From Bacillota bacterium (GTDB lineage: Bacteria; Bacillota; Bacilli; Paenibacillales; UBA4045), in assembly GCA_023441055.1 (NCBI GenBank), contig JAEZQY010000001.1, positions 186,001 to 250,000 on the forward strand: 64,000 nt of DNA, read 5' to 3'. The notes under the pieces are model-generated. The model was not told the DNA's origin and ran no database searches. It saw only the letters and a program-made list of their open reading frames with translations. The position numbers and the translations under genes were made by a program. Each line of letters begins with the position of its first letter. Position 1 is the first letter of the stretch. This document shows positions 17,288 to 25,134 of this stretch, in pieces.

Positions 17288-17318
17288 TTGGACGCGCAGA
17301 AGCGGGCTATGCTAAACT
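17288..17318 (+). promoter_or_regulatory. Possible promoter of lspA
   Basis: TTGGAC (17288-17293) and an extended -10, TGCTAAACT, ending at 17318 are separated by 19 bases. The -10 is better than the -35. It would serve lspA and the rluD-like gene. Confidence 0.35.
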
Positions 17319-17349
17319 TGATTAAATTGCCTAATTCGGAGGCTTACAC

Positions 17350-17901
17350 ATGTACGTATATCTGATTATTGCATTACTCGTATTCGCGCTCGACCAGTTC
17401 ACGAAGTGGCTGATTAAGACGAATCTGTATCTAGGTGAGGTTATCCCGGTTCTCGGTGACTTCCTGGCGATCACATCACATCGCAACCGCGGCGCGGCTT
17501 TCGGGATCCTGCAAGGGCAACGGGTATTCTTCCTTATTGTGACAATCGTGTTCTTGGTGGGCGTAAGCTGGTATCTGTACAAAATGGTCAAATCCGGCCA
17601 GAAGTTCGTGCCGTTCTCGTTAAGCCTGCTGCTCGGAGGGGCAGTCGGTAATTTCATTGATCGCGCGCGTCATGGCGAGGTTGTCGATTTCGTGCAGGTG
17701 AATTTCGACTTTAGCTGGATTGGCATCGACTATATGTACGGTTACCCGATCTTCAATGTCGCTGACGCTGGCATTGTTGTCGGCACCATTATGATTTTAA
17801 TCTATACACTCATAGAGTGGCGGCGCGAAGCGAAGGCAGAGGCGAAGGCCAAGTCGGAAGCAGCCGCAGCAGAGGATAATACGAATGAATCCATTGGATA
17901 A
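17350..17901 (+). CDS. lspA: Lipoprotein signal peptidase (signal peptidase II)
   Basis: This membrane aspartic protease cleaves lipoprotein signal peptides, the target of globomycin. The 183-residue protein has four membrane spans and the two catalytic aspartates in GNFIDRARHGEVVDF and FNVADAGI. SHRNRGAAFGI is the third conserved block. The tail after residue 160 is a charged Ala/Lys/Glu extension. GGAGGC precedes the ATG. The start of the next gene lies inside its 3' end. Several lipoproteins in this window are substrates in principle. Confidence 0.97.
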   Translation: MYVYLIIALLVFALDQFTKWLIKTNLYLGEVIPVLGDFLAITSHRNRGAAFGILQGQRVFFLIVTIVFLVGVSWYLYKMVKSGQKFVPFSLSLLLGGAVGNFIDRARHGEVVDFVQVNFDFSWIGIDYMYGYPIFNVADAGIVVGTIMILIYTLIEWRREAKAEAKAKSEAAAAEDNTNESIG

Positions 17902-18823
17902 TGAGCACAATGAGCCCATGGAATGGGTAGTAGAAGAAGTGAATGTCGGGGATCGAATCGATAAGCATATCGCAGAGCAGACATCAGAAGAAATCTCCCG
18001 CTCACAGGTTCAGATGTGGATTAAGGATGGACAGGTTCGCATTAACGGAAAGCCGGTCAAGGCCAATTATCGACTGGCCGCCGGCGATCAGATTAGCTGG
18101 ACGATGCCTGAGCCCGAGCCATCGGAGCTGACACCGGAGCATATTCCGCTCGATGTGGTATACGAAGATGCGGATCTGATCGTAGTGAATAAAGCGCGTG
18201 GCATGGTGGTGCACCCTGCACCTGGCCATTCGTCGGGAACGCTTGTGAATGCGCTGATGTACCATTGCCAGGATCTGTCCGGCATTAACGGTGAGAAGCG
18301 ACCAGGTATCGTGCATCGGATTGATAAGGATACCTCCGGACTCATCATGGCGGCTAAGCATGATAAGGCGCATCTGTCGCTGTCCGCGCAGCTTAAGGCG
18401 CATAGCGTCACCAGACGGTACGTGGCGATCGTTCATGGGAGGCTAGAGCATGACCAGGGCACGGTGGATGCGCCGATTGGCCGCGATCCCAAGGATCGTA
18501 AGCTATTCGCGGTCAATGTAAAGAATGGCAAGCATGCCGTGACGCACTTCAAAGTGCTCGAGCGCTTTCCAGATTATACGATGCTTGAATTACAGCTGGA
18601 AACCGGTCGCACGCACCAGATTCGCGTGCATATGAAGTTCATCGGTCATCCGCTTGTCGGTGATCCGGTCTATGGACGCACGAAGGGCGTCACGATGGAT
18701 GGACAAGCGCTGCATGCGCAGGCGCTGGGCTTCCAGCATCCGTCAACCGGACAGTATATGGAGTTCGAACGTCCATTGCCGCCGGATATGCTGAAGGTGA
18801 TCGAGATTATTAAGAGCTTATAG
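17885..18823 (+). CDS. rluD: RluA/RluD-family pseudouridine synthase
   Basis: This enzyme isomerises specific uridines in large-subunit rRNA. The 312-residue protein has an N-terminal S4 domain (SRSQVQMWIKDGQVRINGKPVKANY) and the catalytic motif HRIDKDTSGL with the active-site Asp. The family pieces VVNKARGMVVHP and TGRTHQIRVH are also present. The ATG at 17885 overlaps lspA by 17 bases and has GAGG nine bases upstream; an in-frame ATG at 17918 is an alternative. lspA followed by this gene (ylyB in Bacillus) is a conserved pair. The exact target uridine cannot be read from the sequence. Confidence 0.9.
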   Translation: MNPLDNEHNEPMEWVVEEVNVGDRIDKHIAEQTSEEISRSQVQMWIKDGQVRINGKPVKANYRLAAGDQISWTMPEPEPSELTPEHIPLDVVYEDADLIVVNKARGMVVHPAPGHSSGTLVNALMYHCQDLSGINGEKRPGIVHRIDKDTSGLIMAAKHDKAHLSLSAQLKAHSVTRRYVAIVHGRLEHDQGTVDAPIGRDPKDRKLFAVNVKNGKHAVTHFKVLERFPDYTMLELQLETGRTHQIRVHMKFIGHPLVGDPVYGRTKGVTMDGQALHAQALGFQHPSTGQYMEFERPLPPDMLKVIEIIKSL

Positions 18824-18867
18824 TACGAGTAAGAGTATACTTATAGTGCAAAGTATATGGGCTGAAT

Positions 18868-18939
18868 CCATTCCCTTGCGATCGCCTCAATCGGTATAGT
18901 GTGTAGTATACACAAGATTGAGACGCTTGAAGGGAATGG
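18868..18939 (+). promoter_or_regulatory. Long hairpin that covers the dapL ribosome site
   Basis: CCATTCCCTT (18868-18877) pairs perfectly with AAGGGAATGG (18930-18939), and CTCAATC (18886-18892) pairs with GATTGAG (18916-18922). A small GTGTA/TACAC hairpin sits at the tip (18901-18913). The descending arm contains the AAGGGA ribosome site of dapL, whose ATG is at 18948. This would repress translation unless opened. No known lysine riboswitch core was recognised. Confidence 0.6.
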
Positions 18940-18947
18940 TTTATTTT

Positions 18948-20183
18948 ATGGCTAGAATGAATGAGAATTACTTACAGCTGCAGGGCAGCTACCTGTTCTC
19001 CGAGATTGCCAGGCGCAGATCGAAGTTTATCGCGGAGCATCCCAGCGCGCAGATTATCAGTCTGGGTATCGGTGATGTGACTCGCCCGCTGCCGGAGGCT
19101 GTCGTGAAGGCGATGCATCGCGCGGTGGATGAGCTGACAAATCCGGAAACCTTCCGCGGTTATGGACCGGAGCAAGGCTATGATTTCCTCCTCGCGGCGA
19201 TTGCCCAGCATGATTATCAGGCGCGTGGTGTGACGATCGATCCGACTGAGGTATTCGTCAGTGACGGCTCGAAGTGTGATGTTGGGAATATTCAGGAGAT
19301 ATTCAGCGCCGATAGTGTGATCGCGGTGATGGACCCGGTCTACCCGGTCTATGTGGATACGAATGTGATGGCTGGCCGGTCGGGGCGCTATGACCCCGAT
19401 ACGAATCGGTATGCGAATATTGTCTATCTGACCGCCACTGCCGAGAATAACTTCAAGCCGGAGCTGCCGACACAGCACGTCGATCTGATCTATCTCTGCT
19501 ATCCGAACAACCCGACAGGAATGACGCTGACGCGCGATGAGCTGAAGGTATGGGTGGATTACGCGCGCGAGCATGGCAGCATCCTGTTATTCGATTCGGC
19601 TTATGAGGCGTATATCACGGACGCGGATGTGCCGCATTCGATCTATGAGATCGAGGGGGCCAGGGAGGTTGCGATCGAATTCCGCAGCTATTCGAAGACC
19701 GCCGGCTTCACCGGTGTGCGCTGTGCGTATACCGTAGTGCCGAAATCGGTGATGGTGCTGGATGTTAGCGGGAATCGGGTATCCGCGCATGAGCAGTGGC
19801 ATCGCCGGCAATCGACGAAATTCAATGGCTGCTCTTATGTCACGCAGCGCGGTGCGGCGGCCGTGTATTCGCCTGAGGGCAAGGCGCAGATTCGCGCATT
19901 GACCGATTATTATATGAACAATGCGCTGATTATCCGACAGGGGCTGATGAGTTCGGGCCTGGCAGTATATGGCGGCGTGAATGCACCATATATATGGCTG
20001 AAGACACCTGACGGTATCGATTCGTGGTCATTCTTCGACAAGCTGCTCTCGGAAGCGGGCATTGTCGGCACACCGGGTGTCGGCTTTGGGCAGAATGGAC
20101 AAGGCTACTTCCGCTTGACGGCGTTCGGCAGTCTGGCGAATACGGAGAAGGCGATCGAGCGCATTAAGAAATTGAGGCTCTAG
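18948..20183 (+). CDS. dapL: LL-diaminopimelate aminotransferase
   Basis: This PLP enzyme converts tetrahydrodipicolinate directly to LL-DAP, bypassing the succinylase or acetylase steps of lysine and peptidoglycan DAP synthesis. The 411-residue protein starts MARMNENYLQLQGSYLF and shows LGIGDVTRPLP, FRGYGPEQGYDFL, FVSDGSKCDVGNIQ, CYPNNPTG, and the PLP lysine in RSYSKTAGFTGVRC. All are typical of DapL rather than of ordinary class I aminotransferases. An in-frame ATG four codons upstream overlaps the ribosome site and is less likely. It sits alone behind the hairpin just upstream. Confidence 0.94.
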   Translation: MARMNENYLQLQGSYLFSEIARRRSKFIAEHPSAQIISLGIGDVTRPLPEAVVKAMHRAVDELTNPETFRGYGPEQGYDFLLAAIAQHDYQARGVTIDPTEVFVSDGSKCDVGNIQEIFSADSVIAVMDPVYPVYVDTNVMAGRSGRYDPDTNRYANIVYLTATAENNFKPELPTQHVDLIYLCYPNNPTGMTLTRDELKVWVDYAREHGSILLFDSAYEAYITDADVPHSIYEIEGAREVAIEFRSYSKTAGFTGVRCAYTVVPKSVMVLDVSGNRVSAHEQWHRRQSTKFNGCSYVTQRGAAAVYSPEGKAQIRALTDYYMNNALIIRQGLMSSGLAVYGGVNAPYIWLKTPDGIDSWSFFDKLLSEAGIVGTPGVGFGQNGQGYFRLTAFGSLANTEKAIERIKKLRL

Positions 20184-20233
20184 AGTTCAGTAGTGCAGCG
20201 CAGGAAAGTGAAGCTGCAACAACCCATTGAATC

Positions 20234-20259
20234 ATATCAAGTTGATATCGTTTTGATAT
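20234..20259. promoter_or_regulatory. Operator-like palindrome plus direct repeat upstream of the pyr promoter
   Basis: ATATCAA-G-TTGATAT (20234-20248) is a perfect 7-1-7 palindrome. A third TTGATAT half-site follows at 20253-20259, 11 bp after the second. It lies just upstream of the pyr -35 and may be an operator. Confidence 0.45.
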
Positions 20260-20269
20260 TCAAATTAGA

Positions 20270-20298
20270 TTGACTTCTGCTGTCGAAAATGGGATACT
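20270..20298 (+). promoter_or_regulatory. SigA-type promoter of the pyr operon
   Basis: TTGACT (20270-20275), a 17-base spacer and GATACT (20293-20298). Transcription would begin about 20 bases before the PyrR binding loop. Confidence 0.65.
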
Positions 20299-20321
20299 AA
20301 TTGCAATGTACACGCACCTTT

Positions 20322-20526
20322 AATTCAGTCCAGAGAGACTGGCAAGGTTTCGTTCCATATAGCTGGATGGTCGCCCTGATAATAGGACAGTACCATTCAT
20401 CTGACTAAGCGACAGGATGTAGTCCGCCTTCTGCGCATGCCACAGGTGTGCCTGAATGTGATAGACCACATGCCTGTAAGTTACGGACGCGAAGCATATT
20501 GCCCTCGATGGCAATATGCTTTTTTT
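20322..20526 (+). promoter_or_regulatory. PyrR-dependent attenuator leader
   Basis: The anti-antiterminator binding loop matches the PyrR consensus: AGTCCAGAGAGACTGG within 20326-20347, preceded by TTTAATTC. About 145 bases on, an 11-bp perfect hairpin (20493-20503 with 20510-20520) runs into seven Ts. UMP- or UTP-bound PyrR is expected to hold the loop and so allow termination. This is the only PyrR loop seen in the operon. Confidence 0.92.
20493..20526 (+). terminator. pyr attenuator terminator
   Basis: AGCATATTGCC and GGCAATATGCT pair perfectly around a six-base loop, and a T-run follows (20520-20526). Confidence 0.93.
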
Positions 20527-20605
20527 GTGCAATCACCATGCGATTTCGAATGAAGTAGGACTAACGGATGTGGACTGGCGACGAGAAACACAGGGAGGTC
20601 GAATC

Positions 20606-21163
20606 ATGGTCATGACTGAGCAGCATGTCATCATGGATGAGACGGGAATTCGAAGGGCATTGACGCGGATCGCGCATGAAATTCTGGAGAAGAACAAGGG
20701 CATTGACGACGTTACGCTGGCAGGCATACGTACAAGAGGCATCTATCTGGCGAAGCGGATCGCGGGCATTCTGCAGACGATCGAACAGCTGTCCAGACCT
20801 TTGCCTGTAGTCGAGGTGGATGTAACGCGCTATCGTGATGATCGGCAGCAGATGAGCGAGGGGCAGGAGAAGTCAATTAGTATCGAGTCGGTAGCAGGCC
20901 GCAGGATCATTATGTTCGATGATGTGTTGTACACGGGACGCACAGTGCGGGCAGCGATGGATGCGCTGATGGACCATGGCCGGCCGGAGATGATTCAATT
21001 AGCTGTGCTTGTGGATCGCGGTCATCGCGAGCTCCCGATCCGCCCCGACTATGTAGGCAAGAACGTACCTACTTCCAGATTGGAGAATATCGAGGTGCTG
21101 TTAACTGAGATCGACAATCGCGATGAAGTGGTAATCATCCAGCAAAGGGGACCAGCCAAATGA
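20606..21163 (+). CDS. pyrR: Pyrimidine operon attenuator and uracil phosphoribosyltransferase PyrR
   Basis: This bifunctional protein binds the pyr leader when UMP is plentiful and has weak UPRTase activity. The 185-residue protein carries the PRPP motif IIMFDDVLYTGRTVRAA, an N-terminal LTRIAHEILEKN and the RNA-contact region near RTRG and VDVTRYRDD. ATG at 20606 has GGGAGG upstream; the frame extends back across the terminator, but that part is leader. The stop overlaps the pyrB start. The presence of the binding loop directly upstream supports autoregulation. Confidence 0.96.
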   Translation: MVMTEQHVIMDETGIRRALTRIAHEILEKNKGIDDVTLAGIRTRGIYLAKRIAGILQTIEQLSRPLPVVEVDVTRYRDDRQQMSEGQEKSISIESVAGRRIIMFDDVLYTGRTVRAAMDALMDHGRPEMIQLAVLVDRGHRELPIRPDYVGKNVPTSRLENIEVLLTEIDNRDEVVIIQQRGPAK

Positions 21164-22068
21164 TACAGACCCAGGTGTACTCAGACAGACATCTGCTCGG
21201 ACTAAGAGGGATGAGCAAGGACGAGCTGCAATCGATACTCGATCGCGCCAAGCATTGGGACGATTATCCTGAGAAGATCACGACGCAGCTTCCGGGCAAG
21301 ATTGTCGCCAACATGTTCTTCGAGAACAGTACGCGGACACGGTTCTCGTTCGAGATGGCAGAGAAACGTCTTGGAGCTAAGGTCATGAACTTTACAGCCG
21401 CTGCATCCAGCGTGGAGAAAGGCGAATCGATCTATGATACGGTTCGGACGCTGGAATCGGTGGGTATAGACGCTGGTGTGATTCGACTGAAGCCCATTGG
21501 TGTGTTGGCTGAGCTGGCGGAGAAGATCAAGGTACCGCTAATAAACGCGGGTGACGGGAATAATGAGCATCCCACACAGGCCTTGCTCGATCTGTATACG
21601 ATGCGCGAGCACTTTGGGACGATTGCCGGCTTGACGGTATCGATTATCGGGGATATCCGGCATAGCCGCGTCGCTCGCTCCAATCTATGGGGGATCACCG
21701 CGATGGGCGGCAAGGTGCAATTCTGCTCGCCGGATAATATGCGAGCCCCTGAGCTGGAGACGCACACATCGCATGTAACGATAGACGAAGCGCTGAAGGC
21801 GGATGTCGTCATGATGCTGCGGGTACAGCTGGAGCGCCATGAGGATGGATTGATTCGTTCGGCTGAGGCATATAGGGAAGCCTATGGGCTAACGAGCGAG
21901 CGGGCATCCAGAATGGCGAAGCATGCGATTATTATGCATCCGGCGCCTGTCAATCGAGGAGTCGAGATCGATGATGAGCTGGTCGAATGCGCGAGTTCCA
22001 AGATCTTCACGCAGATGAAGAACGGGGTACCGATTCGAATGGCTGTCATCGAGCGCGCGCTTAGCTAG
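21160..22068 (+). CDS. pyrB: Aspartate carbamoyltransferase catalytic chain
   Basis: This enzyme makes carbamoyl-aspartate from carbamoyl phosphate and aspartate. The 302-residue protein has the carbamoyl-phosphate loop FENSTRTRFSFE, the family segment GDGNNEHPTQALLDLYT, and the aspartate-side HPAPVNRGVEI. No regulatory chain gene (pyrI) is nearby, as expected for Firmicutes. The start ATG overlaps the pyrR stop (ATGA), giving translational coupling. Confidence 0.97.
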   Translation: MIQTQVYSDRHLLGLRGMSKDELQSILDRAKHWDDYPEKITTQLPGKIVANMFFENSTRTRFSFEMAEKRLGAKVMNFTAAASSVEKGESIYDTVRTLESVGIDAGVIRLKPIGVLAELAEKIKVPLINAGDGNNEHPTQALLDLYTMREHFGTIAGLTVSIIGDIRHSRVARSNLWGITAMGGKVQFCSPDNMRAPELETHTSHVTIDEALKADVVMMLRVQLERHEDGLIRSAEAYREAYGLTSERASRMAKHAIIMHPAPVNRGVEIDDELVECASSKIFTQMKNGVPIRMAVIERALS

Positions 22069-22173
22069 AGGACGCAATCGATGCAGCACTTTACTAGATA
22101 GGACGATCTCAGCAGTCCATAGAGAGAACAATGCTGAATGGCTTTACGAATACAAGAGACAAAGGAGAAGGAC

Positions 22174-23466
22174 ATGGGAATCTGGATCGTAAACGGAAGA
22201 GTGTCTGACACGGTCAGCGGAGAGCTGATTAAACGGCAGTTGTATGTTGAGGACGGTATCGTGCAAGCCATTGTTGCTCCAGACTCAGAGCTGGTTCAGA
22301 CGGAAGGACATGACGTGATTGATGCGAAGGGACAGCTCGTATCACCGGGTCTGATCGACATGCACGTGCATCTGCGCGAGCCGGGCTTCGAGCACAAGGA
22401 GACGATTGCGACAGGTGCTCTGTCTGCAGTCGCTGGAGGCTTCACAACCATCGCCTGTATGCCGAATACTCGGCCGACGATCGATACGCCGGAGACGGTG
22501 GAGTATGTGTATGACAAGGCCAAGGCAGCAGGAACAGCTCGCGTGTTGACCTATGCATGTATTACGAAGAATGAGCTTGGCAAGGAGCTCACCGACTTCG
22601 CGGCGCTTAAGGAAGCTGGTGCAATTGGCTTCACGGATGACGGTGTCGGTGTCCAGAGCGCCCAGATGATGAAGGATGCGATGAAGCTTGCCACCCAGGT
22701 AGGTCTGCCGATCATCGCGCATTGCGAAGACGACACGATGATTGCCGGCGCGCCGGTAACAGAGGGTGAATTCGCTCGCAAGCATGGCCTGAAGGGGCTG
22801 TCGAATGAATCGGAGGCGATTCACGTTGGACGCGACATTCTGATTGCTGAGGCGACGGGTGTTCACTATCATGTGTGCCATGTGAGCACGGAGCAATCGG
22901 TACGCTTGATTCGCTTGGGCAAGGCTAGCGGGGTTAAGGTGACCGCTGAGGTATGCCCGCATCATCTGCTGCTGTCCGATGAGGATATTCCAGGGATGGA
23001 TGCGAACTGGAAGATGAACCCGCCGCTGCGCTCGCCTAGAGACGTCGAGGCAGTCATCGCCGGGCTGGAGGACGGCACGATTGATATGATCGTCACTGAT
23101 CACGCTCCGCATACTGAGGAGGAGAAGGCGAAGGGAATGCTGCTTGCGCCATTCGGTATCGTTGGTTTCGAGACGGCCTTCCCACTGCTCTATACGAAGT
23201 TCGTGGCGACAGGCCGCTGGACGTTAAGCTTCTTGCTGGAGAAGATGGCGCTGAAGCCAGCCGAAGTGTTCGGCCTGCCGTGGGGAAGGCTGGAGGTCGG
23301 ACAAGCGGCGGACCTGACGATCATTGACTTAGACACGGAGCGAGCAGTAGATCCTGCAAGCTTCCGCAGTAAGAGTCAGAATACGCCGTTCGGAGGCTGG
23401 CAGCTGAAGGGCTGGTCGCAGCTGACAATGGTTGCAGGCAAGGTCGTGTGGCAGGCTGAGGAATAG
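22174..23466 (+). CDS. pyrC: Dihydroorotase
   Basis: This zinc amidohydrolase cyclises carbamoyl-aspartate to dihydroorotate. The 430-residue class I protein has the metal motif DMHVHLREPGFEHKE, AHCEDD and HVSTEQSVRLIR. The C-terminal part contains the catalytic DHAPHTEEEK. ATG at 22174 has AAAGGAG upstream; an in-frame ATG at 22138 lacks one. It lies 105 bases after pyrB. The 510 bases between it and carA are filled with repeats. Confidence 0.97.
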   Translation: MGIWIVNGRVSDTVSGELIKRQLYVEDGIVQAIVAPDSELVQTEGHDVIDAKGQLVSPGLIDMHVHLREPGFEHKETIATGALSAVAGGFTTIACMPNTRPTIDTPETVEYVYDKAKAAGTARVLTYACITKNELGKELTDFAALKEAGAIGFTDDGVGVQSAQMMKDAMKLATQVGLPIIAHCEDDTMIAGAPVTEGEFARKHGLKGLSNESEAIHVGRDILIAEATGVHYHVCHVSTEQSVRLIRLGKASGVKVTAEVCPHHLLLSDEDIPGMDANWKMNPPLRSPRDVEAVIAGLEDGTIDMIVTDHAPHTEEEKAKGMLLAPFGIVGFETAFPLLYTKFVATGRWTLSFLLEKMALKPAEVFGLPWGRLEVGQAADLTIIDLDTERAVDPASFRSKSQNTPFGGWQLKGWSQLTMVAGKVVWQAEE

Positions 23467-23490
23467 CCGTAGACAACTCAACTGTAGTTT

Positions 23491-23611
23491 TGTTCGAAAA
23501 AACATACAAAATGTCTCGAAGGTGGCATGGATAGCTGGATTTATACGAAATTAAGTACAAAAAAGTTTGAATTACCACGCGGACATGTAGAAATGTACGA
23601 AAAATCGTACA
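23491..23611. repeat. Three 18-bp palindromic operator-like sites between pyrC and carA
   Basis: Three sites with the same 7-4-7 layout lie at 23491-23508, 23542-23559 and 23594-23611. The third, TGTACGAAAAATCGTACA, is perfect; the others deviate at a few positions. Each is followed by two or more As. Start-to-start spacing is 51 and 52 bp, close to five turns of B-DNA, so all three present the same face. They look like a co-operative repressor or activator array. Confidence 0.7.
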
Positions 23612-23643
23612 AAATCTTTATGAACTCATGTGAATCCAGGCAT

Positions 23644-23672
23644 TTGTATGAATAATGATAAAACCATATCTA
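23644..23672 (+). promoter_or_regulatory. Possible internal promoter upstream of carA
   Basis: TTGTAT (23644-23649), a 17-base spacer and TATCTA (23667-23672). It lies between the palindromic sites and the 72-bp array, so transcripts would start inside the array. The match is weak. Confidence 0.35.
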
Positions 23673-23724
23673 AGACAGTGAATATCGTTTCACAGACTAC
23701 GCAAACCAGAGAGATAAGCGTTAG

Positions 23725-23966
23725 ACATCTACATTTCGCAAAAATTGGAGCTTATGCTTCCGAAGTATTTTTGCTCCACATGTATTATCGAAGTCTATAT
23801 GTATAAATCGCAAAAATTGGAGCGTATGCTTCCGAAGTATTTTTGCTCCAACAGTATTAACGTAGTTCATATGTACATTTCGCAAAAATTGGAGCGTAAG
23901 CTTCCGAAGTATTTTTCCTCAAGATTGTTTATCTAAAGATACATCTACATTTCGCAAAAATTGGAG
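23725..23966 (+). repeat. 72-bp tandem repeat array leading into carA
   Basis: TCGCAAAAATTGGAG begins at 23736, 23808, 23880 and 23952, an exact 72-bp period. The first three units continue with a 27-bp conserved core containing CTTCCGAAGTATTTTT. The other 29-30 bases of each unit diverge but remain alignable. The fourth unit is cut after TTGGAG, which becomes the ribosome site of carA. Within each unit GCAAAAAT can pair with ATTTTTGC and GGAGC with GCTCC, in an interleaved order. Unit 3 has lost the second pairing. Confidence 0.93.
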
Positions 23967-23976
23967 GACTGCCCAG

Positions 23977-25134
23977 ATGAAAGCCATATTGTTGCTTGAG
24001 GATGGAACCGTGTTTGAAGGCAAGGGGTTCGGTGCTTCTGCTGACTCAGTCGGCGAGGTTGTGTTCAATACGGGAATTACCGGTTATCAGGAGGTGTTTT
24101 CGGACCCTTCTTACTGCGGTCAAATTGTGACCATGACTTATCCGCTGATCGGCAACTACGGTGTCGCGCGGGATGACTTCGAATCAGTCGGACCCTTCAT
24201 TCAAGGTTTCATCGTGCGTGAGTATGAGGAGGTGCCGAGTAACTGGCGCGCCGAATTTTCATTGGATGAATCGCTGAAGGAGTACAACATCCCGGGCATC
24301 AGCGGAATTGATACGCGCAAGCTGACGCGTATTATTCGCCAGAACGGAACGATGAAGGGCATTATCAGCACGACGGGCAAATCCGTGGAAGAGCTGAAGC
24401 AGATCATGGACAGCACGGAGCTTCTGACCGATCAGGTGAAGCGCGTCTCCATCCCGCATGCGAATAGCATTCCAGGACTGAAGGAGCGAGTGGTGCTAGT
24501 CGACTACGGCTACAAGACTGGTATACTCCGGGATCTCGTCTCACGTGGCTTGGATGTGGTTGTTGTACCGCAGGATACAACCGCAGAACGGATTCGCCGA
24601 TTGAAGCCGGACGGCATCCTGCTGTCCAATGGACCTGGCGATCCGAAGGATGTGCCGCATGCGATCGAGATGATCCGCGAGCTGCTCGGCGAATATCCGA
24701 TCTTCGGCATCTGCCTCGGACATCAGCTGTTCGCATTAGCGAGCGGCGCAGAGACGAGCAAGCTCAAGTTCGGCCACCGCGGCGGCAATCATCCTGTGAA
24801 GGAGCTGGCTACCGGCAGGTGCTTCATTACGTCACAGAATCACGGATATACGGTTGATGCCGATTCCATAGCGACAACCGACCTGGTCGTGACGCATATC
24901 AATAACAATGACAAGACGATCGAAGGCTTGAAGCATAAGAAGTACCCGGCGTTCTCTGTGCAGTATCATCCGGAGGCATCCCCCGGACCACTCGATTCCC
25001 GCTATCTGTTCGATGAGTTCATCGAGCTAATTCGCAGCTGGAAGGAAGCTAATCCACAACCACCGAAGCAAGCGCAGCTGTCCGCACGTGCGGCTGAGAA
25101 GATGAAGGGAGACCTCGCATATGCCCAGAAATAA
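23977..25134 (+). CDS. carA: Carbamoyl-phosphate synthase small (glutaminase) subunit
   Basis: This subunit hydrolyses glutamine and channels ammonia to CarB. The 385-residue protein has the N-terminal LLEDGTVFEGKGFG, the class I amidotransferase nucleophile in FGICLGHQLFALASG, and the His-Glu pair in QYHPEASPGP. In B. subtilis this position in the operon is pyrAA, the pyrimidine-specific enzyme. Its ribosome site GGAGG is the truncated last unit of the 72-bp array. The start of carB overlaps its end by 14 bases. Confidence 0.97.
   Translation: MKAILLLEDGTVFEGKGFGASADSVGEVVFNTGITGYQEVFSDPSYCGQIVTMTYPLIGNYGVARDDFESVGPFIQGFIVREYEEVPSNWRAEFSLDESLKEYNIPGISGIDTRKLTRIIRQNGTMKGIISTTGKSVEELKQIMDSTELLTDQVKRVSIPHANSIPGLKERVVLVDYGYKTGILRDLVSRGLDVVVVPQDTTAERIRRLKPDGILLSNGPGDPKDVPHAIEMIRELLGEYPIFGICLGHQLFALASGAETSKLKFGHRGGNHPVKELATGRCFITSQNHGYTVDADSIATTDLVVTHINNNDKTIEGLKHKKYPAFSVQYHPEASPGPLDSRYLFDEFIELIRSWKEANPQPPKQAQLSARAAEKMKGDLAYAQK

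Noticed and set aside
18824..18947. A lysine riboswitch upstream of dapL
   Set aside because: The region is too short and lacks the five-helix lysine core. Only a simple extended hairpin is visible.
23745..23936. A 63-codon frame through the 72-bp array as a repeat protein gene
   Set aside because: The frame is open because 72 is a multiple of three. It starts at a TTG inside the repeat with no separate ribosome site, and the bases vary as expected for RNA or DNA elements rather than by codon position.
23736..23966. The 72-bp array as a CRISPR array
   Set aside because: The stretches between conserved cores are similar to each other rather than unique, the period is exactly 72, and there are no cas genes.
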